23,854 nt of DNA from Accumulibacter sp. (GCA_003538495.1 DPSD01000746.1:1-23854); one strand, 5' to 3'. Shown: positions 8,026 through 15,920, numbered from the stretch's first letter. Notes: generated from the sequence alone by a model not told the origin. Made by a program: numbers and translations.

Positions 8026-8068
8026 CGACAATCGAAGCACGAAAATTGTCGTCACATGATGCTATTCT
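8026..8068 (+). promoter_or_regulatory. Inverted repeat and extended -10 upstream of VapB-like stub
   Basis: CGACAAT (8026-8032) and ATTGTCG (8045-8051) are a perfect 7-bp inverted repeat with a 12-base spacer. This is the size and position of an antitoxin operator. Just downstream, TG-C-TATTCT (8060-8068) resembles an extended -10 element, followed by AAGGAG (8084-8089) and the ATG at 8096. A TTGACG/TACAAT pair further up (7996-8018) has only an 11-base spacer and is not a usable sigma-70 promoter. Regulation by VapB-type proteins is an inference from the gene that follows. Confidence 0.4.
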
Positions 8069-8095
8069 CGGCGAGCTGGCAAGAAGGAGAAGCCC

Positions 8096-8209
8096 ATGCG
8101 GACCACCCTGGCACTCGATGATGAATGGCTCGCCCGTGCCCGATCAGGCCTTGGGCATGCGTCACGATCTGACCCCAGCGTCGTGACCAGCAACGCAGGG
8201 CGCTCCTGA
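8096..8209 (+). pseudogene. VapB-like antitoxin N-terminal stub, coupled to the next gene
   Basis: ATG at 8096 with a strong AAGGAG site opens a 37-codon frame. Its first residues, MRTTLALDDEWLARAR, match the start of VapB/DUF2191-type type II antitoxins (MRTTLALDDELxAxA), the DNA-binding ribbon half. The family normally continues for about 60-80 residues. Here the frame switches after residue ~16 to unrelated sequence and stops at TGA 8207-8209. No toxin gene (PIN domain) follows. The final A of the stop is the first base of the ATG of the lytic transglycosylase (TGATG), so ribosomes finishing the stub could re-initiate there. It is either a decayed antitoxin left by a deletion or a leader reading frame in current use. 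Confidence 0.5.
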
Positions 8210-8967
8210 TGCGGATCGCCTGGCGTGTTCTCGCGCTTTCGCTCAGCCTCATTTCGGCGAGCGCCCAGGCCAGCATTTATGGTTACGTCGACGAGCAAGG
8301 CGTGGCGCATCTTGCCACCGAGAAAATCGATTCACGCTACAAGCTGTTTTCGCGCGGCAATGCACTGCAGGCGTCGTCATCGCTGGAAATCGGTGCCGAA
8401 ACGCCCGAACTGTTGCGCTATTTGTCCAAACATCCAAACCTGAAGAAGTTCGAACCCTTGCTCAAAGCGGCGGGCAACGAATTCGCCGTCGATTCCGCCT
8501 TGCTCAAGGCAGTCATGGCGGCGGAATCGGGTTTCAAACCCGACGCGATTTCCGCCAAGGGGGCCATTGGCCTGATGCAAGTCATGCCGACCACTGCCGA
8601 GCGCTATGGCTTGCGCGGCGACAAGCAGAAGACCCTTGAGCAAAAGCTGGCCGACCCCGAAACCAATATCCGTTTGGGCGCACGTTACCTGCGTGACCTT
8701 CAGCGCATGTTTCCAAATCAGCAAGATTTGGTGCTGGCTTCCTACAATGCCGGCGAAGGCGCCGTCCAGCAATACAACAACACCATTCCGCCGTATCCAG
8801 AGACTCGCAGTTACGTGAAACTGGTCACGCAGATCTACCAGTTGTATCAACCCAGGGCTCCGACAACAGGACTCCAAACCATCAGGCTCTCCAGTGCTGG
8901 AAGCACGGGCAGGCGCCTTTACATGACCATTCCCGGACAAACGGCACCAGAGGCCAGGCTTGACTAA
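8209..8967 (+). CDS. Secreted lytic transglycosylase (DUF4124-like N-terminus + SLT domain)
   Basis: A 252-residue protein with a signal peptide (MRIAWRVLALSLSLISASAQA, cleavage after ASA-QA), so it is periplasmic. Residues ~22-45 (SIYGYVDEQGVAHL) resemble a DUF4124-type small beta domain. The rest is a GH23 soluble-lytic-transglycosylase domain with catalytic E106 in MAAESGF, GAIGLMQVMPTTA and SYNAGEGAVQQY. It cleaves the MurNAc-GlcNAc bond of peptidoglycan to give 1,6-anhydro ends. The ATG at 8209 overlaps the stop of the VapB-like stub. Its own ribosome-binding site is weak (AGGG), which favours coupling to the stub. The gene lies between the SbcCD-like operon and tolB. It is complete, with a short basic/polar C-terminal tail. 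Confidence 0.9.
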   Translation: MRIAWRVLALSLSLISASAQASIYGYVDEQGVAHLATEKIDSRYKLFSRGNALQASSSLEIGAETPELLRYLSKHPNLKKFEPLLKAAGNEFAVDSALLKAVMAAESGFKPDAISAKGAIGLMQVMPTTAERYGLRGDKQKTLEQKLADPETNIRLGARYLRDLQRMFPNQQDLVLASYNAGEGAVQQYNNTIPPYPETRSYVKLVTQIYQLYQPRAPTTGLQTIRLSSAGSTGRRLYMTIPGQTAPEARLD

Positions 8968-9299
8968 ACCCTAGCGACAGTTCGCGCCGTTCGGCTTCCG
9001 GAAGCGGATCTTCTCCCCCTCGTCACGGGGACGGGTCGCCCTGGGTGAGAAATGGGATTTTGTCACTTATTGCAGAAGCCCTGACCAAGAAGGCGAAAGT
9101 CGAGAGCTGACAGCACTCGTCGGGACAGTGGGCCGAGCGCCTTGCCTGGTTGGCGCATTCGCCCGAGGTCGGCTGGATATCTACCGCGGTCGTGTACAAG
9201 GTTGAGGCGATTGCCCTGAAGATCACGTTTCGTTACAAATCCAAGCCATGCAAAGACGATATAATCGCGAATTCTGAACCGCTGAACCGGACTCTCGCC
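8968..9299. other. 332-bp gap before tolB: palindromes and -10 box
   Basis: No recognisable gene is present. The stretch holds a perfect 12-base palindrome, GCTTCCGGAAGC (8994-9005), then a GC hairpin CCCC-N7-GGGG (9016-9030); together they may end the transglycosylase transcript. A frame open from 9111 runs into tolB in phase, but it has no good start and would bury the TolB signal peptide, so it is not called. The tolB promoter candidate lies at 9260-9265. Confidence 0.45.
9260..9265 (+). promoter_or_regulatory. Perfect TATAAT -10 box upstream of tolB
   Basis: TATAAT lies 34 bases before the tolB start. At 17 bases upstream the -35 zone reads AAATCC, which is a poor match, so strength is uncertain. 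If used, it gives tolB-pal-cpoB-queE their own promoter, which would be needed because tolQRA is not upstream. Confidence 0.45.
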
Positions 9300-10589
9300 A
9301 TGTTAAGAATGCTGCTTGAACTCGGTCGCATCAGCCTGTTGGCGGTCGTCCTGGCCTTGCTGCAGGTTCCGGCGCACGCCGAACTGACCATCGAAATCAC
9401 CGGCGCCGGCGCCAACCGCATTCCGGTGGCGATCGCCGATTTTGGTGGTGATCCGGCTGCGGCACGGATCGTGACTTCGGTGGTGCGTGCGGACCTTGAA
9501 CGTAGCGGTCTGTTCAAGATGGTCGACGCCAGCGGTCTTCCGATGACCGAAACCTCGACTCCTCCGTTCGAAGACTGGAAAAGCAGGGGCGCCGACGCGC
9601 TGGCCGCCGGCAGCATCGGCACCAGCCCCGACGGCCGCCAGGAGGCCCGCTTCCGACTGTACGACGTCAACAAGCAGAGCGTACTGGGCGGTTCTGCCTT
9701 CGTCACTTCGCGGACGATGCTGCGCGCCGCCGGCCACCGAATTGCCGACATGATCTACGAAAAGCTGACCGGCGAGCCCGGGGTCTTCTCGACGCGTATC
9801 GCCTACGTGGTCCGGGTCAGCGGCACGCGCTACGAACTGCACATTGCCGACGCGGACGGGCAGAACTCCCAGGCCGCGCTGATTTCCAAGGAACCGATCA
9901 TCTCGCCTTCCTGGTCACCGGATGGCAGCCGCCTGGCTTACGTCTCCTTCGAGAACAAGAAGCCGGTAGTCTACGTACACTCGCTGGCCTCCGGGAAACG
10001 GATCGTCGTCGCGAACTTCAAGGGCTCGAATTCGGCACCGACGTGGTCGCCCGACGGCCGCCGACTGGCGGTGGTCCTGAGCAAGGATGGTGGCTCGCAG
10101 ATCTTCACGGTCAGCGCCGATGGCTCGGGAGCGCAACGCCTGACCACCGCCAACGCGATCAATACCGAGCCGCAGTATTCGCCGGACGGACAATCGGTCT
10201 ACTTCACCTCGGACCGTGGTGGCAGCCCGCAGATCTACCGCGTTGGTGTCGGCGGTGGCGACCCGCAGCGAGTGAGTTTCGAAGGCAGCTACAACGTAAC
10301 GCCACGGATCTCGCCCGACGGCAAGACGATGGCCTTCATCAGCCGGCGTGATGGCGGTTTTCGCCTGAGCGTGATGGATCTGGCCAGCAGGCAGGTGCAA
10401 GTGATTACCGATTCGCAAAAGGACGAATCGCCGACCTTCGCCCCGAACGGGCGGATGATTCTGATCGCCACAGAAGCCGGTGGCCGCGGAGTGCTCTCGG
10501 CGGTCTCGGTCGATGGTCGTATCAAGCAACGGCTTTCGGTGACGGCGGGTGACGTCCGCGAGCCGGCGTGGGGACCCTTCAACAAATAA
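9300..10589 (+). CDS. tolB: TolB, periplasmic beta-propeller of the Tol-Pal system
   Basis: A 429-residue protein, the usual TolB length. The ATG at 9300 is chosen because it gives a clean signal peptide ([15 protein letters not shown] followed by [10 protein letters not shown]). The N-terminal domain contains [11 protein letters not shown] and the [12 protein letters not shown] segment. The C-terminal six-bladed propeller shows repeated blade motifs ([60 protein letters not shown]). TolB binds Pal and TolA in the periplasm and helps keep the outer membrane attached during division. Pal follows after 42 bp, and cpoB and queE come next, the standard order. Upstream, however, is a lytic transglycosylase rather than tolQ-tolR-tolA. 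A second ATG at 9309 is a possible alternative start. Confidence 0.95.
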   Translation: MLRMLLELGRISLLAVVLALLQVPAHAELTIEITGAGANRIPVAIADFGGDPAAARIVTSVVRADLERSGLFKMVDASGLPMTETSTPPFEDWKSRGADALAAGSIGTSPDGRQEARFRLYDVNKQSVLGGSAFVTSRTMLRAAGHRIADMIYEKLTGEPGVFSTRIAYVVRVSGTRYELHIADADGQNSQAALISKEPIISPSWSPDGSRLAYVSFENKKPVVYVHSLASGKRIVVANFKGSNSAPTWSPDGRRLAVVLSKDGGSQIFTVSADGSGAQRLTTANAINTEPQYSPDGQSVYFTSDRGGSPQIYRVGVGGGDPQRVSFEGSYNVTPRISPDGKTMAFISRRDGGFRLSVMDLASRQVQVITDSQKDESPTFAPNGRMILIATEAGGRGVLSAVSVDGRIKQRLSVTAGDVREPAWGPFNK

Positions 10590-10631
10590 GGCTGCGTTCT
10601 TAATGCCAATTTTCTGCAGGAGATTTTGCTA

Positions 10632-11156
10632 ATGAAACAACTCTTTATTCCGGCCGCTCTGGCCCTTCTGCTGGCCGCCTGCAGTTCCACGCCCGACAAG
10701 GATCAAGCCGGCGGTGCGCCGGTCGAGACGCGAGGGGGGCCAGGCGTGGCGACGGTCACCGCGCAAGGCGTCGACAGCCGCAACCTGCCTGCGGTCCTCA
10801 CGGACCCGAAGAGCATCCTGTCGAAGCGCAGCGTCTACTTCGACTACGACAACTATGAAGTGAAGGCCGAGTACAAGGACCTGGTGGCGGCGCACGGCAA
10901 ATTCCTCGCCGAGAACCGTCAGTTCAAGATGCTGATCCAGGGCAACACCGACGAACGCGGCAGTCGCGAATACAACCTCGCCCTGGGCCAGAAGCGCGCC
11001 GACGCGGTCAAGAACATGCTGGCCTTGCTCGGCGCCCGCGAGGACCAGCTTGAGGCAGTCAGCCTCGGCGAGGAAAAACCGAAGAATGAAGGCCACCACG
11101 AGTCCGCATGGGGCGAGAACCGGCGCGCCGACATGCTGTACAACGGCGAGTTCTAG
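10632..11156 (+). CDS. pal: Pal, peptidoglycan-associated lipoprotein
   Basis: A 174-residue outer-membrane lipoprotein. ATG 10632 follows AGGAG by 9 bases. The lipobox LLAAC places the lipidated cysteine at residue 17. A Gly/Pro/Thr-rich linker is followed by an OmpA-like peptidoglycan-binding domain: SVYFDYDNYEVK, IQGNTDERGSREYNLALGQK (diaminopimelate-binding Asp and Arg region), GEEKPKNEGHHESAWGENRR. It anchors the outer membrane to peptidoglycan and releases it when bound by TolB. It sits between tolB and cpoB, as in other Proteobacteria. No unusual features are seen. Confidence 0.95.
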   Translation: MKQLFIPAALALLLAACSSTPDKDQAGGAPVETRGGPGVATVTAQGVDSRNLPAVLTDPKSILSKRSVYFDYDNYEVKAEYKDLVAAHGKFLAENRQFKMLIQGNTDERGSREYNLALGQKRADAVKNMLALLGAREDQLEAVSLGEEKPKNEGHHESAWGENRRADMLYNGEF

Positions 11157-11157
11157 G

Positions 11158-11955
11158 GTGTCGGGGACGGTGACCGCTCGCTGGCCGGGGAGACCTCGCG
11201 TTCTCGGAATTGCCCTGCTGCTCGGCGCGCTCGGCGCACAGCAGGCGAATGCCGGGCTGTTCGACGACGAAGAGGCTCGGCGCCAGATCAACGATCTGAC
11301 GATCAAGAGCAACGAACGCCTTGACACCACCGCCAAGGCACAGATGGAACTGGCCAACCAGATTCAGGCGCTGCGCGACGAAACCGCTCGCCTGCGCGGA
11401 CAGGTCGAAACCCTGAGCTACGAGCTAGAGGCGGCCAAAAAGCGGCAACAGGACTTCTACGTCGACCTCGACGGCCGTCTGCGCAAGATCGAAACGCCTG
11501 CGCCGGCCAGGGTGGACGCCAAGCCGGTCGACGAAGGCAGTCCCGCGCCGGCCACCGAGGCACCCCGGAAAGTCGCCAGCGACCCCGCAGCCGAGACGCG
11601 TGAGTACGAGGCGGCGCTCAACCTGTTCAGGGCCAACAAGCTCAAGGAAGCTGCGACGGCTTTCGAAGCCTTCGCCAAGGCGCATCCGGACAGCACCCTG
11701 ACGCCGAACGCGTACTATTGGCTGGGCAACGCCCATTACGCGCTGCGTGACTGCCGCAAGACGATTGACGCGCAGCGGGTGGTGGTCGGCAAATGGCCGA
11801 CACACGCCAAGGCCCCCGATGCGCTGCTCAATGTGGCGACCTGCCAGCAGGAACTGGGCGACAGCAAGAGCGCACGGACGACGCTGGAAGCGCTGCTGGC
11901 CAAGTATCCGGACAGCTCGGCGGCGACCGCGGCCAGGCAGCGACTGAAGAAATAG
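11158..11955 (+). CDS. cpoB: CpoB (YbgF), Tol-Pal cell-division coordinator
   Basis: A 265-residue periplasmic protein (E. coli CpoB has 263). GTG at 11158, one base after the pal stop, gives a signal peptide ending GAQQANA before GLFDDEEAR. GTG 11170 is an alternative start. A coiled-coil trimer region (about residues 35-105: RRQINDLTIKSNERLD to the QQDFYVDLDGRLRKIE stretch) is followed by a Pro/Ala linker. Tetratricopeptide repeats then start at EYEAALNLFRANKLKEA, with the AYYWLGNAHYALRDC and APDALLNVATCQQELGD repeats. CpoB links outer-membrane constriction with PBP1B-driven septal wall synthesis by touching TolA and PBP1B. Two Cys in the repeats are noted. It is the last tol gene of the block, and queE follows 4 bp later. 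Confidence 0.93.
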   Translation: MSGTVTARWPGRPRVLGIALLLGALGAQQANAGLFDDEEARRQINDLTIKSNERLDTTAKAQMELANQIQALRDETARLRGQVETLSYELEAAKKRQQDFYVDLDGRLRKIETPAPARVDAKPVDEGSPAPATEAPRKVASDPAAETREYEAALNLFRANKLKEAATAFEAFAKAHPDSTLTPNAYYWLGNAHYALRDCRKTIDAQRVVVGKWPTHAKAPDALLNVATCQQELGDSKSARTTLEALLAKYPDSSAATAARQRLKK

Positions 11956-11959
11956 GCGG

Positions 11960-12619
11960 GTGGAGAGCTCGGCCCGAGCGTTTTCGCTAAAGGTCAGCGA
12001 GATCTTCCTGTCGCTGCAAGGTGAAAGCTCGCGTGTCGGCCTGCCAACCGTTTTCGTCCGCCTGACGGGTTGCCCGCTGCGCTGCGGCTGGTGCGATACG
12101 GCCTACGCCTTCAGCGGTGGCCAGACGATGTTGCTGCCTGAAATCGTCGACGAGGTCGCCGCGCACGGCGTGCGCCACGTGTGTGTAACCGGCGGTGAGC
12201 CACTCGCCCAGCCAGCGTGCCTGCAACTGCTGAGCACACTCGCTGACGCGGGCCACGCGGTGTCGCTGGAGACCTCCGGCGCACTCGATATCGGCCGGGT
12301 TGACGCCCGCGTTGCGCGCGTGGTCGACCTCAAGGCGCCCGGTTCCGGCGAGAGCGGCAGGAATCACTGGCAGAACCTGGCCCTGCTGACGGCCAATGAT
12401 GAACTGAAATTCGTCCTCAAGGACCGTGCCGATTACGACTGGGCATGCCGCCTGATCGACGACAGGCAGCTCGCCGCACTCTGCCCGCTGCTCTTCTCGC
12501 CCGTTGACGGCGAGTTGCCGGCGGCGATGCTGGCCGAATGGATCGTCGCCGATCGTCTGCCGGTGCGCTTTCAGTTGCAACTGCACAAGGTTCTTTGGGG
12601 TAAGCTGCGGGGCAAGTGA
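11960..12619 (+). CDS. queE: QueE, 7-carboxy-7-deazaguanine synthase
   Basis: A 219-residue radical-SAM enzyme. The cluster motif CPLRCGWC (C38, C42, C45) has the canonical CX3CX2C spacing. The N-terminal SEIFLSLQGESSRVG is the typical QueE opening, and HVCVTGGEPLAQ holds the GGE SAM-binding motif. It converts 6-carboxytetrahydropterin to 7-carboxy-7-deazaguanine in the queuosine/7-deazaguanine pathway. The next enzyme of that pathway is QueC, encoded 2.6 kb downstream. The only suitable start is GTG at 11960, 4 bp after the cpoB stop with no spaced ribosome-binding site, so translation is probably coupled to cpoB. Length and motifs are normal. Confidence 0.94.
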   Translation: MESSARAFSLKVSEIFLSLQGESSRVGLPTVFVRLTGCPLRCGWCDTAYAFSGGQTMLLPEIVDEVAAHGVRHVCVTGGEPLAQPACLQLLSTLADAGHAVSLETSGALDIGRVDARVARVVDLKAPGSGESGRNHWQNLALLTANDELKFVLKDRADYDWACRLIDDRQLAALCPLLFSPVDGELPAAMLAEWIVADRLPVRFQLQLHKVLWGKLRGK

Positions 12620-12638
12620 GTCCTGCGAGCAAACGGCC

Positions 12639-13004
12639 GTGAATGAACAACGTCGCCACTTTTTCAGAATAGGATTTGATTGTCCCGCGCGGCTTTCGCT
12701 AGCTGACCGCCAGTTCGCGGTGCAGGTGGTGGACCTTTCGCTGCGCGGCGCGCTGCTCCGCCTGCCGCACGGCGCCGATGTTCAAGCCGGAGCAGCTGCC
12801 CGGTTGCACGTCGATCTCGACCAGGCGGCTGGCTCGGAGATCTTGATGCAGGGCAACGTCGCGCACGCCGCAGGCCGCTGCGCAGGCGTCGTCTGCCGCG
12901 GCATGGACCTCGACAGCGTCACCCATCTGCGCCGTCTGGTCGAACTCAACCTCGGCGGCGCCGACCTGCTGCGACGCGAGCTGTCGGCCCTGCTGGGCGA
13001 ATAG
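12639..13004 (+). CDS. PilZ-domain c-di-GMP-binding protein
   Basis: A single-domain PilZ protein of 121 residues. The two c-di-GMP contact motifs are intact: RRHFFR near the N-terminus (RxxxR at R6-R10) and DLSLRG (D32-x-S34-x-x-G37). Beta strands follow (ARLHVDLD, ILMQGNVAHA, AGVVCRGMDL), ending in a helix LRRLVELNLGGADLLRREL. It should sense c-di-GMP in the cytoplasm and act through an unknown partner. The start is GTG at 12639, 20 bp after queE; the ribosome-binding site is weak. It precedes the PHA depolymerase by 46 bp, so co-transcription with queE and the depolymerase is likely. Which process it controls cannot be told from the sequence. Confidence 0.88.
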   Translation: MNEQRRHFFRIGFDCPARLSLADRQFAVQVVDLSLRGALLRLPHGADVQAGAAARLHVDLDQAAGSEILMQGNVAHAAGRCAGVVCRGMDLDSVTHLRRLVELNLGGADLLRRELSALLGE

Positions 13005-13050
13005 ACGGGCGCCTGCCGACTGGCGAGCGACCGCGAAAAGGGGAAGGAAG

Positions 13051-14442
13051 ATGTCGAGAAAATGCGACCAAGGCGGTCTCCGGGTGCGCTTCGGGGCCAC
13101 CCTGCTGCTCGCTGCCGTGGCCCTTGGCGGCTCCGTCGCTGCAGCGCCGGCACTTGAAGACGTGGTCCGCGGAGTCACCGTTGACAGCAGCCGGGTCTCG
13201 GTTTCGGGCATTTCATCGGGTGGTTTCATGGCTCACCAGTTTCATGTGGTCCATTCCGAGCACATCATGGGCGCCGGCATCGTCGCTGGCGGCCCCTACT
13301 ACTGCGCTCACGGCAACATCCTCGACGCCGTTACCCGCTGCAGCCAGTTCGTGATGCTCGATTGCCTAGCCCTCAAGCTGGATCCCAAGCTTTGCGGCAG
13401 GACGGACCTGGCGCCAAAGAACCGGAAGCAGGTCGAGCGGGCGGCCCGCGCGTCCTTCGACGAAGCCCGGAGGCAGGAAACAGCCGGGAAGATCAGCCCT
13501 CTGGCCAAACTGCAGGATGCCAAGATCTACCTGTTCAGCGGCGCCTACGACGAAATAGTCCCGCACGGGGTAATGGATGCGCTGTTCCACTTCTATGCCG
13601 ACCCTGACAAGGCCGCTGTCCGACCGGGCAACATCGACTACAACGGCACTTTCCCCGCCCGCCACACGATGGTCCGCGACAGTTTCGCCAAACCCGCCGG
13701 CAGCGTCGTCGGCAACTGCGCGCTGCCGCCCACGCCATCACCGCCGTCAGACAGCAACGCCTACATCGACGACTGTCAAGCGGTGGCCACGATGCACGAG
13801 GCCCGGAATCACTGCCGCTGCCCGCCCGCGGCAGCACCCGGGGCGGGCAGCGGCGCGACCTGCCCGCCGGCCGACAAGCTGGCGGTGTGCAAGGATCTGA
13901 TGGACGTCGATCTGGCTGGCGCGATCATCGAACGGATCTACGGCCCGCAGGCGCTGCAAGGCGGACGCCAGCCGGTGGACGAGAGCGAGTTGCAGGCCTT
14001 TGACCAGCGGCAGGTATTCGGCCTGTTCTCGAATATCCCCTACAATGCCCTGCAGAATGCATCGATGGCCAGGGAAGGCTACGTCTTCATCCCCGCGAGC
14101 TGCAAACAGGAAGGGCGCCAGTGCGCGCTGCATGTCGCTTTTCATGGCTGCCGCCAGGGGGGAATGACGGACTACCGCAGTGGCCACACCGGCAATCTGT
14201 TCGCCAAGTATGCCGGCTACAACGAATGGGCGAAGGCCAACGGGATCGTTGTCCTCTACCCGCAGATTCAGGCGCGCAGCGCATCGGTCCCGCTCAATCC
14301 GCGCGGCTGCTGGGACTGGTGGGGACAGAACTACACCCACACCGGATACCACACCCGTGACGGCAAGCAGATCAAGGCGGTTGCGCAGATGATCAACATC
14401 CTGGCGGGCGGGCAAGAATTGCTGCGCATCCCGCCCGAGTGA
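13051..14442 (+). CDS. Exported PHA/PHB depolymerase-like esterase
   Basis: A 463-residue alpha/beta hydrolase of the short-chain PHA depolymerase type. ATG 13051 follows GGAAGG. A signal peptide is clear (FGATLLLAAVALGGSVAAA), implying export. The lipase box is GISSG with nucleophile S55, the catalytic Asp is probably D167 (SGAYDEIVPH) and the His H365 (VAFHGCRQGG); NPRGCWDWWGQNY is a hallmark of the type-2 catalytic domain. Between about residues 223 and 280 there is a Pro- and Cys-rich insert (CALPPTPSPP, CRCPPAAAPG), likely disulfide-bonded. No separate substrate-binding or fibronectin domain is seen at the C-terminus. It would hydrolyse poly(3-hydroxybutyrate) or a related ester outside the cytoplasm. 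Other esterase activity is possible. Confidence 0.87.
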   Translation: MSRKCDQGGLRVRFGATLLLAAVALGGSVAAAPALEDVVRGVTVDSSRVSVSGISSGGFMAHQFHVVHSEHIMGAGIVAGGPYYCAHGNILDAVTRCSQFVMLDCLALKLDPKLCGRTDLAPKNRKQVERAARASFDEARRQETAGKISPLAKLQDAKIYLFSGAYDEIVPHGVMDALFHFYADPDKAAVRPGNIDYNGTFPARHTMVRDSFAKPAGSVVGNCALPPTPSPPSDSNAYIDDCQAVATMHEARNHCRCPPAAAPGAGSGATCPPADKLAVCKDLMDVDLAGAIIERIYGPQALQGGRQPVDESELQAFDQRQVFGLFSNIPYNALQNASMAREGYVFIPASCKQEGRQCALHVAFHGCRQGGMTDYRSGHTGNLFAKYAGYNEWAKANGIVVLYPQIQARSASVPLNPRGCWDWWGQNYTHTGYHTRDGKQIKAVAQMINILAGGQELLRIPPE

Positions 14443-14566
14443 GCGAACGAGCGCGCTCAGCAACTGAGGTAGCGGGCAGCGTGCCGAAAGGCAAGCCGAT
14501 CGATGGTCGATGCCGAACGAGTGCGGATGGGCAGCTTACATGGCAAGTCAACCGGAGGAGTGAGAA

Positions 14567-15052
14567 ATGGCAGACGTATCCCAACTGATGCAGGAGTGGA
14601 GCAAGGTGATTTCGAGCATCGATGCGACCAAAGGCAGCGAACAACTGTTGAACACCCTGGCCAGCCTCAAGGTGCCGGGCGTCAATATGGACGCGCTGGT
14701 GGCCAGCCAGCGCGACAACCTCGAAGCGCTGAGCGCTTCCAACCGCGCCGCGCTCGAAGGCATGAAAGCGGTCGGCGCGTGGCAGGTCAAGCTGATGCAG
14801 GAAACCATGCGCGAGCTGACCTCGGCGATTGGTGGGCTGGCCAGCGCCGGTTCCCCACAGCAACTGGTGTTGGCCGAAACCGAACTCGCCAGGAAGGCTT
14901 TCGCGACTGCGGTCAGCCAGATGCAGGAACTCACCGCGATCGTCGTCAATGCCAATCAGCAAGCGACGGCCGCGATCGCCAAGCGCCTCCCGGAGAGCGT
15001 CGGCGAAATCGGGGACGTGCTGAAACTGCCGCAGTCACCGACGAAGTCCTGA
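14567..15052 (+). CDS. Phasin family protein (PHA granule-associated)
   Basis: A 161-residue helical protein with GGAGG upstream of ATG 14567. It matches the phasin family pattern: amphipathic helices, VPGVNMDALVASQRDNLEAL, NRAALEGMKAVGAWQVKLM, an ETELARKAFATAVSQMQEL helix and a short disordered C-terminus. There is no signal peptide. Phasins coat the surface of cytoplasmic PHA granules and regulate their size and access by enzymes. It is 124 bp downstream of the depolymerase and may have its own promoter in that gap. The neighbouring depolymerase appears exported whereas this protein is cytoplasmic, so the two would not meet on the same granule unless the depolymerase signal is inefficient. 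Exact phasin type (PhaP1-6) cannot be given. Confidence 0.9.
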   Translation: MADVSQLMQEWSKVISSIDATKGSEQLLNTLASLKVPGVNMDALVASQRDNLEALSASNRAALEGMKAVGAWQVKLMQETMRELTSAIGGLASAGSPQQLVLAETELARKAFATAVSQMQELTAIVVNANQQATAAIAKRLPESVGEIGDVLKLPQSPTKS

Positions 15053-15202
15053 GCAGATCTGCCGGGGAGTCGGCGCGGTCCGGGCCGGAGATGACCGCCG
15101 GCGACGGGAGTTCCAGCGGCCGCGGTGCCGCTCCCGGCCAAGACGGGTGAGAACCGCGAAAGACGAGCCCAAGGCGCTCGAAAACGGTTAATCTTGGATC
15201 CG

Positions 15203-15901
15203 ATGAAGACGCTACTTCGCTCTCGCGGCCAACGCGCCGTCGTCCTCCTCTCGGGTGGCCTGGATTCGGCAACGACCTTGGCCACCGCCCGCGCCGCCGG
15301 CTTCGCATGCCATTGTCTTTCGGTCGACTATGGCCAGCGTCACCGCGCCGAATTGAAGGCGGCGGCGGCGCTGGCGCTAGCGCTCGGCGCCAGCGAGCAC
15401 CGCATCTTGCGCCTGCCGCTGGCCGACTTCGGCGGCTCGGCGCTCACCGACAACGCCATCGACATCCCGGTCGCGGGCATCGAACCGGGAATTCCGGTCA
15501 CTTACGTGCCGGCGCGCAATACCATCATGCTCTCGCTGGCCCTGGCCTGGGCCGAGGTGCTGGCCAGCAGCGACATCTTTGTCGGGGTCAATGCCGTCGA
15601 CTACTCCGGCTATCCCGATTGTCGGCCCGAGTTCATCGAGGCATTCGAAAGAATGGCCAACGTCGCCACCAAAGCCGCGGTCGAAGGCGGCTGCCTGCGC
15701 ATTCACGCGCCACTGATCAACCTTGGCAAGGCGCAGATCATCCGGCGTGGCGCCGAACTCGGGGTGGACTTCGGTCTCACTGTTTCGTGCTACCAGGCCG
15801 ACAACCTTGGCCGCGCCTGCGGGGTCTGCGACTCGTGCCGCCTGCGGCGGGAGGGATTCGTCGCTGCCGGCGTCGCCGATCCAACGCGCTACATCGGCTG
15901 A
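15203..15901 (+). CDS. queC: QueC, 7-cyano-7-deazaguanine synthase
   Basis: A 232-residue ATP-dependent enzyme that turns 7-carboxy-7-deazaguanine (QueE product) into preQ0. The PP-loop is SGGLDS (residues 17-22). [11 protein letters not shown] and [17 protein letters not shown] are family blocks, and a zinc site is formed by C196, C206, C209 and C212 (CYQADN, then CGVCDSC). ATG 15203 is chosen because the family usually begins just before the PP-loop. The ribosome-binding site is weak, and longer in-frame starts lack family sequence. It is separated from queE by the pilZ-depolymerase-phasin cassette. No preQ1 riboswitch is visible upstream. Confidence 0.95.
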   Translation: MKTLLRSRGQRAVVLLSGGLDSATTLATARAAGFACHCLSVDYGQRHRAELKAAAALALALGASEHRILRLPLADFGGSALTDNAIDIPVAGIEPGIPVTYVPARNTIMLSLALAWAEVLASSDIFVGVNAVDYSGYPDCRPEFIEAFERMANVATKAAVEGGCLRIHAPLINLGKAQIIRRGAELGVDFGLTVSCYQADNLGRACGVCDSCRLRREGFVAAGVADPTRYIG

Positions 15902-15907
15902 TCGCCG

Positions 15908-15920
15908 CCCCGCGGCGGGG
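15908..15920. terminator. GC hairpin between convergent queC and corC-like genes
   Basis: CCCCG-CGG-CGGGG forms a 5-bp stem in the 47-bp space between two convergent stop codons. It is followed by GGTCAAGTCAGACC, a short GGTC/GACC repeat. There is no T-run, so this is a weak bidirectional terminator candidate or a REP-like element. Confidence 0.35.

Noticed and set aside
9150..9299. In-frame N-terminal extension of TolB
   Set aside because: It would place 50 residues before a clean signal peptide and lies across the TATAAT box; family length fits the ATG at 9300.
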